From NCBI RefSeq assembly GCF_028993615.1, contig NZ_CP118632.1:2666001-2730000 (forward strand): DNA of 64,000 nt, written 5' to 3'. The notes beneath the pieces are model-generated. The model made no database searches, was not told the origin of the DNA, and saw nothing but the letters and a program-made list of their open reading frames with translations. Made by a program: the position numbers and the translations under genes. Shown in pieces: positions 19,501-27,154 of the stretch (the first letter of the stretch is position 1; the number at the start of each line of letters is the position of its first letter). The DNA comes from Herbaspirillum sp. WKF16 (GTDB taxonomy: Bacteria; Pseudomonadota; Gammaproteobacteria; Burkholderiales; Burkholderiaceae_D).

Positions 19501-19644
19501 TTCGGCCAGTACGTGATCCTGCGCAACAACGCGCTGGCCAACTATAACTACGCAGTGTCGGGCGTGCTCGGCGCCTCGGGCTTCTCGCCCGGCGTGGGCA
19601 CCGCCATCCGCGCCATCGGCGTGGGTGCGAACTACTCCTTCTGA
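16594..19644 (+). CDS. TpsB outer-membrane transporter fused to a C-terminal porin domain
   Basis: One unbroken frame of 1016 residues joins two outer-membrane proteins. Residues 1-38 are a signal peptide. Residues about 90-235 are POTRA-type (DLRVHVAGFKLSGNASLPEA, LYRAEGYPVARAYLPAQEI). Residues about 240-583 form an FhaC/ShlB barrel with the conserved LGGPNGVRAYPVGE loop and a closing strand RRVWVSVSGSP. After a short linker, residues about 602-1016 look like a complete betaproteobacterial trimeric-type porin: FVLYGSLGLVPEYVSRYG, YVGAHSGVQLYEQWKFLWQL, the RQAGMFAYWTP strand, and a final aromatic strand ending GVGANYSF. FhaC-type proteins alone are about 550-600 residues. It precedes its TpsA partner by 37 bp. 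Confidence 0.9.
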   Translation: MKKLRFSGAARHTLARRIFTLMAAAPVLPLLPADALAQSAQPSAGSIFESNRGALSPAERTPAQQQPRVRIEKESEPGDDSQPPAGGDLRVHVAGFKLSGNASLPEARLQAELASLVGQELDLRGLREAAARITALYRAEGYPVARAYLPAQEIAGGVVAIGVREGVIGAVSAETDPHTRLGKDTLQHFIDALHPGDVIREADLERVLLRLSDIAGVTVRAVLRPSSTPGAADIVLKLSEMTAWTARASFDNYGNYYNGANRLSANLSLNDTLGLGESFTLNTQDSFEGLRIAGLGYSMPIGATGVSIGANFAELQYEVGKNLKTAQASGSAKVSTFFANSSLLRSRNANINLGLASEYRHFQDITSATVVNKSSNFNSATLSGDWRDGLLGGGSSLWSIRAGRGSLDKETPNDAALDRITAKAAGNYKKVNVGFSRLQQLGGGYALLGSISAQWADKNLDASEKMSLGGPNGVRAYPVGEAAGDEGVLARLELRKRLGMIGGAVAEGVLFGDAGRVTVNKTPWDSSVNRLSRSGYGVGLNLYHKDIVMNAAFAISPGVDPTTEQRNARRVWVSVSGSPKAFAGLASDLGGKGEDFEEPETAFVLYGSLGLVPEYVSRYGATPQAAANQSQLATPNGRNMNSFWRVRDNVSYVGAHSGVQLYEQWKFLWQLELGLTLNYTNRSDPSVPDWTHAQDLRNTGVALNNPSWGTLMYGNWDTPMKESMTSLDPFQGRTSAAHYNLIGSPGFVTSITKNSGPVGTANSSNNDDAAFNRRQAGMFAYWTPKWNGLQAKIALSDNSMKAADDVSTGYMYSGSLTWEYGGLTAVVSAEQHINYFGIASLGRNARGVGSNTAVTAGTSSSDFSLRYGLAYDFGATKVSLIADDLSYSEYGVVNTSTTSTDMQNYRRRAYMLGLSHKIRDWTLLASAGRALPGECSMISGNGVKCSTEGMGASQQAYGFSYAWSKQLRLFGQYVILRNNALANYNYAVSGVLGASGFSPGVGTAIRAIGVGANYSF

Positions 19645-19681
19645 AGACGCAGAGCTTCCGAAGGACACAAGAGGAGACCAG

Positions 19682-22600
19682 ATGAACCACCGACCACCCG
19701 CCCGCCGCCCGCGCCTGCCCGCCCTGTCGCCGATCGCCCACGCGGCGCTGTGCGCGGCCTTCGGCCTGGCGCCGCTGACCGCCGCCGCGCTGGACGCCGG
19801 CGCCCTGCCCACCAACGGCCAGATCGTTGCCGGCAGCGGCGCCATCAGCAGTTCCGGCAACACCATGACCGTGACGCAAAACAGCGGCCGCATGGTGACC
19901 AACTGGGACACCTTCAACATCGGCAGCGCCGCCTCGGTCAACTTCGTGCAACCGACCTCCTCGTCGGTGGCGCTGAACCGCGTGCTCTCCAGCGACGCTT
20001 CGCAGATCATGGGCGCCCTGAACGCCAACGGCCAGGTCTACCTGGTCAACCCCAACGGCGTGCTGTTCGGCGCCGGGTCCTCGGTCAGCGTCGGCGGCCT
20101 GGTGGCCAGCACGCTCAACATCTCGGACGCCAACTTCATGGCCGGGCGCAATGTGTTCGAGCTTGAAGGCGGCAATGGAACGGTAGTCAACCTGGGCAAC
20201 ATCACCGCCACCGACGGCGGCTACGTGGCGCTGCTGGGCGCGCAGGTGCGCAACGAAGGCGCCATCGCCGCCCGGCTCGGTTCGGTGGCGCTGGGCGCGG
20301 GCCAGAAGATCACGCTCGACTTCAACGGCGACGGCCTCATCAACATGGAGGTCAACAATCCCGCCGTCAACGCCGGCGTCGCCAACGCCGGGCTGATCCA
20401 GGCCAACGGCGGCACGGTGCTGATGAGCGCGCACGCCGGCAATGCGCTGATGGCCGAAGTGGTCAACAACAGCGGCATCATCGAAGCCACCAGCCTGCAA
20501 CAGCGCAACGGCGTGGTGGTGCTCGACGGCGGCGACAGCGGCGTGGTCGCCAATCGCGGCGTCATCGACGTCTCCGGCCGCAATGCCGGCGAGACCGGCG
20601 GCAGCGTGAAGCTGCTGGGCCAGTACGTGGGCATGTTCGACGGCAGCCGCATCGACGCCTCGGGCGACGCCGGCGGCGGCACCGTGCTGGCCGGCGGCGA
20701 CTACCAGGGCGGCAACGGCGTGTTCCAGGCCAGCGCCACCTACATGGACGCCAACGCCAGCATCGACGCCTCGGCGCGCTCCTCGGGCAACGGCGGCAAG
20801 GTGATCCTGTGGTCGGAGGACGCCACGCGCTTCTACGGCGACATCAACGTGGCCGGCGGCGCAGCCGGCGCGGGCGGCCTGGTGGAGACGTCCGGGCATT
20901 ACCTCGACGTGAGCGGCGCCGTGAACCTTTCCCGCGGCGGCACCTGGCTGCTCGATCCGGTGAGCATCAACATCACCAGCGGCGCCAGCAGCGGCATGAA
21001 CGCCAGCAGCCCGTTCCAGCCGTCGGGCACGACCAATTCGACGCTGAGCTCGGCCACGCTGAACGCCTCGCTCAGCGAAGGCGCCAACATCATCGTGCAG
21101 ACCACCACCGGAGGGGCGGCGACCGGCGGCGACATCACCGTCTCCGACAACATCCGGGCCGTCGGCAACGCCTCGCTGACGCTGCTGGCGCATCGCAACA
21201 TCTCGATGACCAACACCAGCATCAGCAACGCCGCCGGCAAGACGCTCAACGTCACGCTCAACTCCAGCACCGCGGGCAACGGCTCGATCGCCCTCAGCAA
21301 TGCCTCCATCACCACCAACGGCGGCAACATCACCCTGATCAGCAACACCACCGGCGGCAACGGCAACGCCACCGCCATCGCCGGCGGCAGCACGCTGGAC
21401 GCCGGCGGCGGCAACATCAACATCAGCGCGATCCAGGGCAACGCCGGCGGCACCGGCGACGCCTTCATCCTGACCGGCGGCAGCAAGCTGCTCACCAGCG
21501 GCGCCGGTTCGATCAAGATCGACAGCACCAACCTGGGCAGCGGCAACGCCACCCGCATCTTCAGCACCAACAACACCATCGCCGCCACTGGCTCGGGCGA
21601 CGTCAACATCAGCGGCAACGCCACGTCGGGCTTCGGCGTGCTGATCTGCTCCACGGCGGCGACCTCGTCCCAGAACATCACGGTGGGCAGCGGCAACCTG
21701 ACCATCCAGGCCAATGCCAACGGCTTCGCCGGCAGCGGGCGCGGCGTGTTCATCGCGGCCAACACCAGCAGCGGCTCCGGCGGCAACGTCAAACTGGCCG
21801 CGACCGCCGGCGGCAACATCACCATCAGCGGCGCCAGCAGCGCGGGCCGCGCGGTGGAGTTGCTGACGCTGGGCGCCGGATCGGGCATTGCGCTCAGTTC
21901 GACCACCGGCAACATTTCCATCACCGGCAGCAGCGGCGGCAGCTACGGCGCCCTGTTGAACGGCTCGGCCGCGGCGTCGACCATCTCGGTGCTCACCGGC
22001 GGCAACATCGCCATCACCGGCAACAGCGCCGGCGGCACCACGCCGTCGATGGCCTTCATCGCTTCGGGCGCGGGCACTTCGGCCTCCGCCCCGGGCGCCA
22101 ACATCACCGTGCGCAGCAGCGCCGGCAACGTCAACCTGGCCGCCAACAACACCCAGGTCAACAACTCCAGCGGCTCGTTCAAGGCGCTCTCGCTGGACGC
22201 CGGCGGCGCCTACGCCACGATCAACGTGGGCGCCACCACCGGCCAGCTGCGCCTGGACGGCACCAGCGCCTCCGGCCGCGGCGTCGACATCTCGCCCTCC
22301 GGCGCCAATGCCGCCATCAACCTCAGCACCACCAGCGGCGACATCGTCATCAACGGCAACAGCACCAACAGCTTCGGCGGCTACGGCATCTTCTTCAACT
22401 CGACCGGCGGCTCGCAGGGCGTGACCGTCTCCACCACGACCGGCAACATCACGCTGACGGGCGACTCGGTGGGTACCTCGGACGCCATCGCGCTGGGCGG
22501 CAACGGCACCGCCTCGGCCAACCGCATCACCTCGCAGGGCGGCAACATCACGCTGAACGGCAACTTCCATTCGCCCAACCTGCCCGAGCTGGACCACGGC

Positions 22601-23512
22601 ATCGCCATCCTCTCCGTCACCAACGTGATCAGCACCACCGGCAACGGCAACGTCACGCTCACCGGCAACGCCGGCGACCAGGGCAACGGCGTGGCCTTCT
22701 ACGGCAACGGCCGCGCCACCGTGAGCGTGGAAAACGGCAAGCTGTCCATTACCGGCACCAGCAACTACGGCGACGGCATCGGCATGCAGACCGGCATCAA
22801 CACCATCCGCGCCACCGGCAGCGGATCGGTGGCCCTCAACGGCAGCTCGGTGTTCGGCAGCGGCATCAGCATCTACCCGTCCGGCAACGCCAGCGCCAAT
22901 ATCATCGCCACCGTCAGCGGCGACCTCGCGCTGACCGGCGTGAGCAGCGCCTCTTCTTCAGCTGCGGGCATCCTGATCCGCGCCGCCGCCGCGACGCCGG
23001 CCAACGGCGTGTCCATCGCCTCGGCCAGCGGCAACGTCAGCCTCTCCGGCACCGGCCTGGGTTCGGGCGAAGGCATTTCCTTCGTCGGCACCAGCAGCAA
23101 CGGCTACAACACGGTGGCCGCCGGCGGCAGCGGCAACCTGAACGTCACCGCCATCAGCAACGGCGCCTACGGCTTGCGCTTCAACGGCGGCAACAACGCG
23201 CTGCTGGTGCAGGACGGCGTGTTGTCGATCACCGCGCGCGCCGCCGGCGGCACGCCGATCGGCCAATCCGGCGACACCACCACCATCGCCGCCCTGGGCA
23301 GCGGCGTGGTGATCCGCAACCTGGGCGGCTTCACCAGCAACACCCTGACCAATCCGGTCGTGACGCCGGCCTCGACTTCGGTGCAGAGCAGCCAGGTCGA
23401 CAAGACATGGATCACGCCGGCGCCGGCATCGATGCGCCTGACGCCCATCGGCGGCGACGCCGACCGCGTCAGCATCGACCTGGCGCAATTGGGCCGCCCG
23501 GTTTCCGATTGA
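19682..23512 (+). CDS. TpsA exoprotein, filamentous-hemagglutinin/HMW1-like, sequon-rich
   Basis: A 1276-residue secreted protein. A Sec signal (residues 1-36) is followed by the TPS secretion domain with the NPNG motif at residue 123 (VYLVNPNGVLFG) and the typical TVTQNSGRMVTNWDTFNIG start. The rest is beta-helix made of degenerate GNITLTG / GNVSLSG repeats (about residues 420-1190). By hand count it holds about 46 N-X-S/T sequons, nearly all in the repeat region. With an HMW1C-type enzyme encoded nearby, these are likely N-glycosylated. It has almost no Cys and no obvious C-terminal anchor. GAGGAG precedes the ATG at 19682. Probable role: adhesin or aggregation factor. Confidence 0.92.
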   Translation: MNHRPPARRPRLPALSPIAHAALCAAFGLAPLTAAALDAGALPTNGQIVAGSGAISSSGNTMTVTQNSGRMVTNWDTFNIGSAASVNFVQPTSSSVALNRVLSSDASQIMGALNANGQVYLVNPNGVLFGAGSSVSVGGLVASTLNISDANFMAGRNVFELEGGNGTVVNLGNITATDGGYVALLGAQVRNEGAIAARLGSVALGAGQKITLDFNGDGLINMEVNNPAVNAGVANAGLIQANGGTVLMSAHAGNALMAEVVNNSGIIEATSLQQRNGVVVLDGGDSGVVANRGVIDVSGRNAGETGGSVKLLGQYVGMFDGSRIDASGDAGGGTVLAGGDYQGGNGVFQASATYMDANASIDASARSSGNGGKVILWSEDATRFYGDINVAGGAAGAGGLVETSGHYLDVSGAVNLSRGGTWLLDPVSINITSGASSGMNASSPFQPSGTTNSTLSSATLNASLSEGANIIVQTTTGGAATGGDITVSDNIRAVGNASLTLLAHRNISMTNTSISNAAGKTLNVTLNSSTAGNGSIALSNASITTNGGNITLISNTTGGNGNATAIAGGSTLDAGGGNINISAIQGNAGGTGDAFILTGGSKLLTSGAGSIKIDSTNLGSGNATRIFSTNNTIAATGSGDVNISGNATSGFGVLICSTAATSSQNITVGSGNLTIQANANGFAGSGRGVFIAANTSSGSGGNVKLAATAGGNITISGASSAGRAVELLTLGAGSGIALSSTTGNISITGSSGGSYGALLNGSAAASTISVLTGGNIAITGNSAGGTTPSMAFIASGAGTSASAPGANITVRSSAGNVNLAANNTQVNNSSGSFKALSLDAGGAYATINVGATTGQLRLDGTSASGRGVDISPSGANAAINLSTTSGDIVINGNSTNSFGGYGIFFNSTGGSQGVTVSTTTGNITLTGDSVGTSDAIALGGNGTASANRITSQGGNITLNGNFHSPNLPELDHGIAILSVTNVISTTGNGNVTLTGNAGDQGNGVAFYGNGRATVSVENGKLSITGTSNYGDGIGMQTGINTIRATGSGSVALNGSSVFGSGISIYPSGNASANIIATVSGDLALTGVSSASSSAAGILIRAAAATPANGVSIASASGNVSLSGTGLGSGEGISFVGTSSNGYNTVAAGGSGNLNVTAISNGAYGLRFNGGNNALLVQDGVLSITARAAGGTPIGQSGDTTTIAALGSGVVIRNLGGFTSNTLTNPVVTPASTSVQSSQVDKTWITPAPASMRLTPIGGDADRVSIDLAQLGRPVSD

Positions 23513-23547
23513 GATATCCCATCACTCATCCACAGAGAGCCAACACC

Positions 23548-25068
23548 ATGAAAGCCAATCACCTCCGCACCCCACGCGTGCCGCGCCTGCGCAAGCTGGC
23601 CGTCCTGACGCTGGCGGCCTGCATGCTGCCGGCCTTCGCGGCGGACAAGAATCCGCATGACAATTTCTACTTCCTCGGGGAAATGAACAAGGCCTCGACC
23701 GTGATGACGATCGAGAACAAGATCGTGCCGCCGGAGCTGGGCAAGACCATCGTCAAGGCGGTCGACCAGGTGATCAGGGACGGCGACCAGCCCGGCGCCA
23801 AGCGCCCCGCCGACTACCTGCAGTACGAGCCGCTGATCCTGGCCTACGCCGGCCCGGACGGCTCGCGCATGCACTCCGGACGCAGCCGCCAGGACATCCT
23901 CTCGACCACGCGCCGCCTGATGCAGCGCGAGCGCGTGCTGGCGCTGATGGAGCAGATGAACAAGTCCAAGGCGGTGTTCCTGAAGCTGGCCGAAGACAAC
24001 CTCGACACCATCGTCCCCGCCTACACCAACGGCGTGCAGGCGCAGCCGACCACCTATGCGCATTACCTGCTGGCCTTCGCCGCCGCCTTCGGCCGCGACG
24101 CCGCCCGCTTCCGGGAAGCCTATGCGCGCCTGAACCTCAATCCGCTGGGCGCGGCCGCGCTGGGCACCTCCAGCTTCCCGGTGGACCGCAACCGCCTGGC
24201 CGAGCTGCTGGGCTTCGATGGCCCGGTGGAGAACTCCTATGACGCGGCCCAGCTGGGCGCGCTCGACATCGGCGTGGAACTGGTCGGCATCTGCAGCAAC
24301 GCCGCGCTGACCATCGGCATCCTGATGCAGGACATGCACACCCAGTACCACAACCCCTACCCGTGGATCATGATCCGCGAGGGCCGCCTGACCGGCACCT
24401 CCAGCATCATGCCGCAGAAGCGCAACCCCTACGGCCTGAACGTGCTGCGGCTGCAAGCCAGCGAGGTGGTGGGCGGCGCCATGACCTTCCAGGTCGAGGC
24501 GCACAACGTCACGCCCGGCATGCCCGACTACAAGCGCGACCAGGTCGAGAAGACGCTGGACCTGACCGCCAACTCCTTCGGCAAGCTGGCCGACCTGATG
24601 ACCAACCTGGTGATCGACAAGGATCGCGCCCTGGCCGAGGTGGATGCCGACTACTCCACCACCACCGAGCTGGCCGACATCCTGCAACGCGACTCCAACG
24701 TGCCCTTCCGCGTGGGCCACCACTTCGCCTCCGACCTGGTGACCTACGGCCGCCTGAACAAGATCAAGCCGGCCGACATCCCGTTCGACCAGGTGCAGAA
24801 GATCTACGGCGACGCCCTGAAGGCCTTCGACTTCGACCACGCCCGCTTCCCGCTGACGCAGGAGCGCTTCCGCCAGGCCCTGACCGCGCAGAACATGATC
24901 GATTCCAGCCGCGGCCTGGGCGGCCCGCAGCGCGCCGAGGTGCAGCGCATGCTCACCGCCGAGCGCGCGCGCCTGGCGCAGGACGAGCAATGGCTCAAGG
25001 GCCAGCGCGACAAGCTGGCCGCGGCGCAGCAGAAGCTGGATACGGCTTTCTACAAGCTGGGCCAATAA
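23548..25068 (+). CDS. Exported argininosuccinate-lyase-like protein (fumarate lyase superfamily)
   Basis: A 506-residue member of the argininosuccinate lyase / aspartase fold with an N-terminal export signal (LAVLTLAACMLPAFA); LAAC-25 could be a lipobox, or cleavage may follow AFA-31. Superfamily blocks are SRMHSGRSRQDI (from about residue 106), TSSFPVDRN and the signature loop GTSSIMPQKRNP (from residue 283, carrying the Ser of the catalytic loop). The region matching YTHLQ-AQP of argininosuccinate lyase reads YTNGVQAQP, so the conserved catalytic His is Asn161. Cytosolic lyases lack a signal peptide, so this is not a housekeeping ArgH. It starts 35 bp after tpsA, in the same apparent operon. 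Confidence 0.85.
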   Translation: MKANHLRTPRVPRLRKLAVLTLAACMLPAFAADKNPHDNFYFLGEMNKASTVMTIENKIVPPELGKTIVKAVDQVIRDGDQPGAKRPADYLQYEPLILAYAGPDGSRMHSGRSRQDILSTTRRLMQRERVLALMEQMNKSKAVFLKLAEDNLDTIVPAYTNGVQAQPTTYAHYLLAFAAAFGRDAARFREAYARLNLNPLGAAALGTSSFPVDRNRLAELLGFDGPVENSYDAAQLGALDIGVELVGICSNAALTIGILMQDMHTQYHNPYPWIMIREGRLTGTSSIMPQKRNPYGLNVLRLQASEVVGGAMTFQVEAHNVTPGMPDYKRDQVEKTLDLTANSFGKLADLMTNLVIDKDRALAEVDADYSTTTELADILQRDSNVPFRVGHHFASDLVTYGRLNKIKPADIPFDQVQKIYGDALKAFDFDHARFPLTQERFRQALTAQNMIDSSRGLGGPQRAEVQRMLTAERARLAQDEQWLKGQRDKLAAAQQKLDTAFYKLGQ

Positions 25069-25150
25069 GGAGCACGAATACCCTTTGTGGGGGAAACGGG
25101 CCACGCAATCCGGCGGCCCGGGGTTGACGCCTGGCTTGGGAGCTGGCGGC

Positions 25151-25192
25151 GGACGCACTTCGGCGGCACAATGCCGGGTGCGTCCTTTTTTA
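25151..25192 (+). terminator. Terminator between the lyase-like gene and the glycosyltransferase
   Basis: Outer stem GGACGCAC (25151-25158) pairs with GTGCGTCC (25178-25185), with an inner CGGC/GCCG stem, followed by six T residues. It sits only about 25 bp before the glycosyltransferase start, so it could separate that gene from the upstream operon or attenuate read-through. Confidence 0.85.
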
Positions 25193-25217
25193 TTTCATGC
25201 GAGAAGCGAATCCAGCC

Positions 25218-27092
25218 ATGACGGCCACCACGACCGACGACATTTTCTCCCTGGAAAAATTCGAATACCTCTGCTACTCGCGCCAGCAGGAGCCGGCCGC
25301 GCGCGAGCTGGTGCGCCTGCTGGTGCTGATCGACCGCAACTACGGCAAGCTGGCCAGCAATTTCTCGCTGTCGGTGTCGCCGGCGGTATCGGCCGCGGCG
25401 CTGGAGCAGCATGTGCTCACGCGCGTGACCAGCGCGATCTCGGCCTTGTTCTCGGATCCCGGCTTCCATATCAGCCCGGACGGCTTCGGCCAGCTGATCA
25501 ACTTCCAGCGCTGGCTGTCGTCCCTGTTCGGCGCCAGCCACTTCATCAACTGCGACCACATCCTGCGCTCGCTCAACCTCGGCGGTCCGGACGCCACCGT
25601 GTTCCAGATCAAGCCGCTGGACCTGGTGAAGTTCTGCATCCTCTATTCGCCGGAGTCGGAATTGCCGCTGGACGTGGAGATGCTGTGGCAACAGAACAAG
25701 CCGCTGGCGGCGGCCCTGTTCATGGCGCTGATGTCGCCGCGCTTCCTGGGCACGCCGGCCGCGCACTCCAAGCGCGAAGCGCTGCTCGGTTGGCTGCCCG
25801 ACCGCCTGCAGGAACTGGATTCGCTGGACGGCCTGCCGGTGGCGGTGCTGCATGACGTCTACATGCACTGCAGCTACGCCGACCTGCCGCAGCGCCATCG
25901 CATCAAGGGCGCCATCAACGTCCTGATCGAGAAGAAGCTGCGCGAAGCCGGGCTGCACGACATCGAATCCGCTGAAGGCGGTGCGACCGCGGCGGACGAT
26001 GAAAAACCGGTCATGCTGGTGTTGCTGGAATGGTTCTCCGGCGGCCACTCGATCTACCGCACCCACTCCAAGACGCTGGAGGCGGCGCGCCGCCACTTCC
26101 GCCTGGTGGCCATCGGCTACGAGGCCAATACCGACGAACTGGGCCGCGCCGTGTTCGACGAGTTCATCGCCTTCGACAAGCCGGGCGACATGCTGGCCTG
26201 CCTGGCGCAGCTGCGCGCGCTTGCCGTGCAGCGCAAGCCGCGCGTGCTGTACATGCCCAGCGTGGGCATGTTCCCCATCACCATGTTCGCCGCCAACCTG
26301 CGCGTGGCGCCGCTGCAGGTGGCCGCGCTGGGCCACCCGGCCACCACGCACTCCAAGCGCATCGACTACATCAGCGTGGAGGACGACTTCGTCGGCGACC
26401 CGGCCTGCTTCAGCGAGAAACTGCTGCGCCTGCCGGCCGACGGCCAGCCCTACCGTCCGTCGGCCGTTCCGTTCAGCGTGCCGCGCCTGGAACGCACCGA
26501 CAAGCCCTACGTCAACGTGGCCATTGCCGCCACCACGATGAAGATGAACCCGCGCTTCCTGATGGCCTGCCAGAAGATCGCCGAACTGGCGCTGCAGCCG
26601 CCTGACGGCCGACCAGGCAAGCAGGTGCGCTTCCATTTCCTGGTGGGCCAGGCGCAGGGGCTGCTGTATCCGCAGCTGCAGCGCCTGATCCTGCGCTACG
26701 TGCCCGGCGCCAGCGTCTATCCGCACCAGCCTTACCAGGAGTACCTGTCCATCTTCAACCAGTGCGACATGTTCCTCTCGCCCCTGCCCTTCGGCAACAC
26801 CAACGGCATCATCGACGCCTTCACGGTGGGCCTGCCGGGCGTGTGCAAGACCGGCCCGGAAGTGTTCGAGCACATCGACGAAGGCCTGTTCCGCCGCATC
26901 GGCATGCCCGACTGGACCATCGCCGCCACGCTGGACGACTACATCCTGGCGGCCGTGCGCATGGCGACCGGCTTCGGCGAGCGCGAGCGCCTGTACCGCT
27001 ACCTGGCCGACCCGCAATACCTGCAGCGCCTGTTCGAGGGACGCCCGGAATCGCTGGGCGACGCGCTGGCCGAGCTCATCCGCGGCCGCTGA
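25218..27092 (+). CDS. HMW1C-type cytoplasmic N-glycosyltransferase (GT41-like)
   Basis: A 624-residue protein, close to the ~620 of Haemophilus HMW1C, which puts hexoses from UDP-sugars on Asn in N-X-S/T of the HMW1 adhesin before export. The N-terminal half is the family's helical all-alpha domain (FSLEKFEYLCYSRQQEPAA). The GT-B half shows LVLLEWFSGGHSIYRTHS, ALGHPATTHSKRIDYI and, from residue 525, FGNTNGIIDAFTVGLPGVC then GPEVFEHIDEGLFRRIG, near-identical to the donor-site region I recall for HMW1C. The ATG at 25218 is preferred over 25197, which abuts a terminator T-run; GAGAAG lies upstream. Its likely target is the sequon-rich TpsA. Confidence 0.92.
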   Translation: MTATTTDDIFSLEKFEYLCYSRQQEPAARELVRLLVLIDRNYGKLASNFSLSVSPAVSAAALEQHVLTRVTSAISALFSDPGFHISPDGFGQLINFQRWLSSLFGASHFINCDHILRSLNLGGPDATVFQIKPLDLVKFCILYSPESELPLDVEMLWQQNKPLAAALFMALMSPRFLGTPAAHSKREALLGWLPDRLQELDSLDGLPVAVLHDVYMHCSYADLPQRHRIKGAINVLIEKKLREAGLHDIESAEGGATAADDEKPVMLVLLEWFSGGHSIYRTHSKTLEAARRHFRLVAIGYEANTDELGRAVFDEFIAFDKPGDMLACLAQLRALAVQRKPRVLYMPSVGMFPITMFAANLRVAPLQVAALGHPATTHSKRIDYISVEDDFVGDPACFSEKLLRLPADGQPYRPSAVPFSVPRLERTDKPYVNVAIAATTMKMNPRFLMACQKIAELALQPPDGRPGKQVRFHFLVGQAQGLLYPQLQRLILRYVPGASVYPHQPYQEYLSIFNQCDMFLSPLPFGNTNGIIDAFTVGLPGVCKTGPEVFEHIDEGLFRRIGMPDWTIAATLDDYILAAVRMATGFGERERLYRYLADPQYLQRLFEGRPESLGDALAELIRGR

Positions 27093-27105
27093 GGAACGCG
27101 CAAGA

Positions 27106-27139
27106 AAAATGCCGTCCGGCGCAAGCGGGACGGCATTTT
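27106..27139. terminator. Bidirectional terminator between convergent genes
   Basis: A 12-bp stem (AAAATGCCGTCC 27106-27117 with GGACGGCATTTT 27128-27139) with A-run and T-run arms serves both the glycosyltransferase and the convergent ABC substrate-binding gene. Confidence 0.9.
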
Positions 27140-27154
27140 CATGGGCCAGCGCAA

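Noticed and set aside
16342..20028. 1228-codon open frame on the minus strand across the TpsB gene
   Set aside because: It is antisense to a clear outer-membrane protein gene, is Gly/Ala/Arg/His-rich with no family motifs, and is typical of GC-rich shadow frames.
19271..22597. 1108-codon minus-strand frame across TpsA
   Set aside because: Mirror of the Gly/Asn repeat coding; low-complexity, no start context, no recognisable domain.
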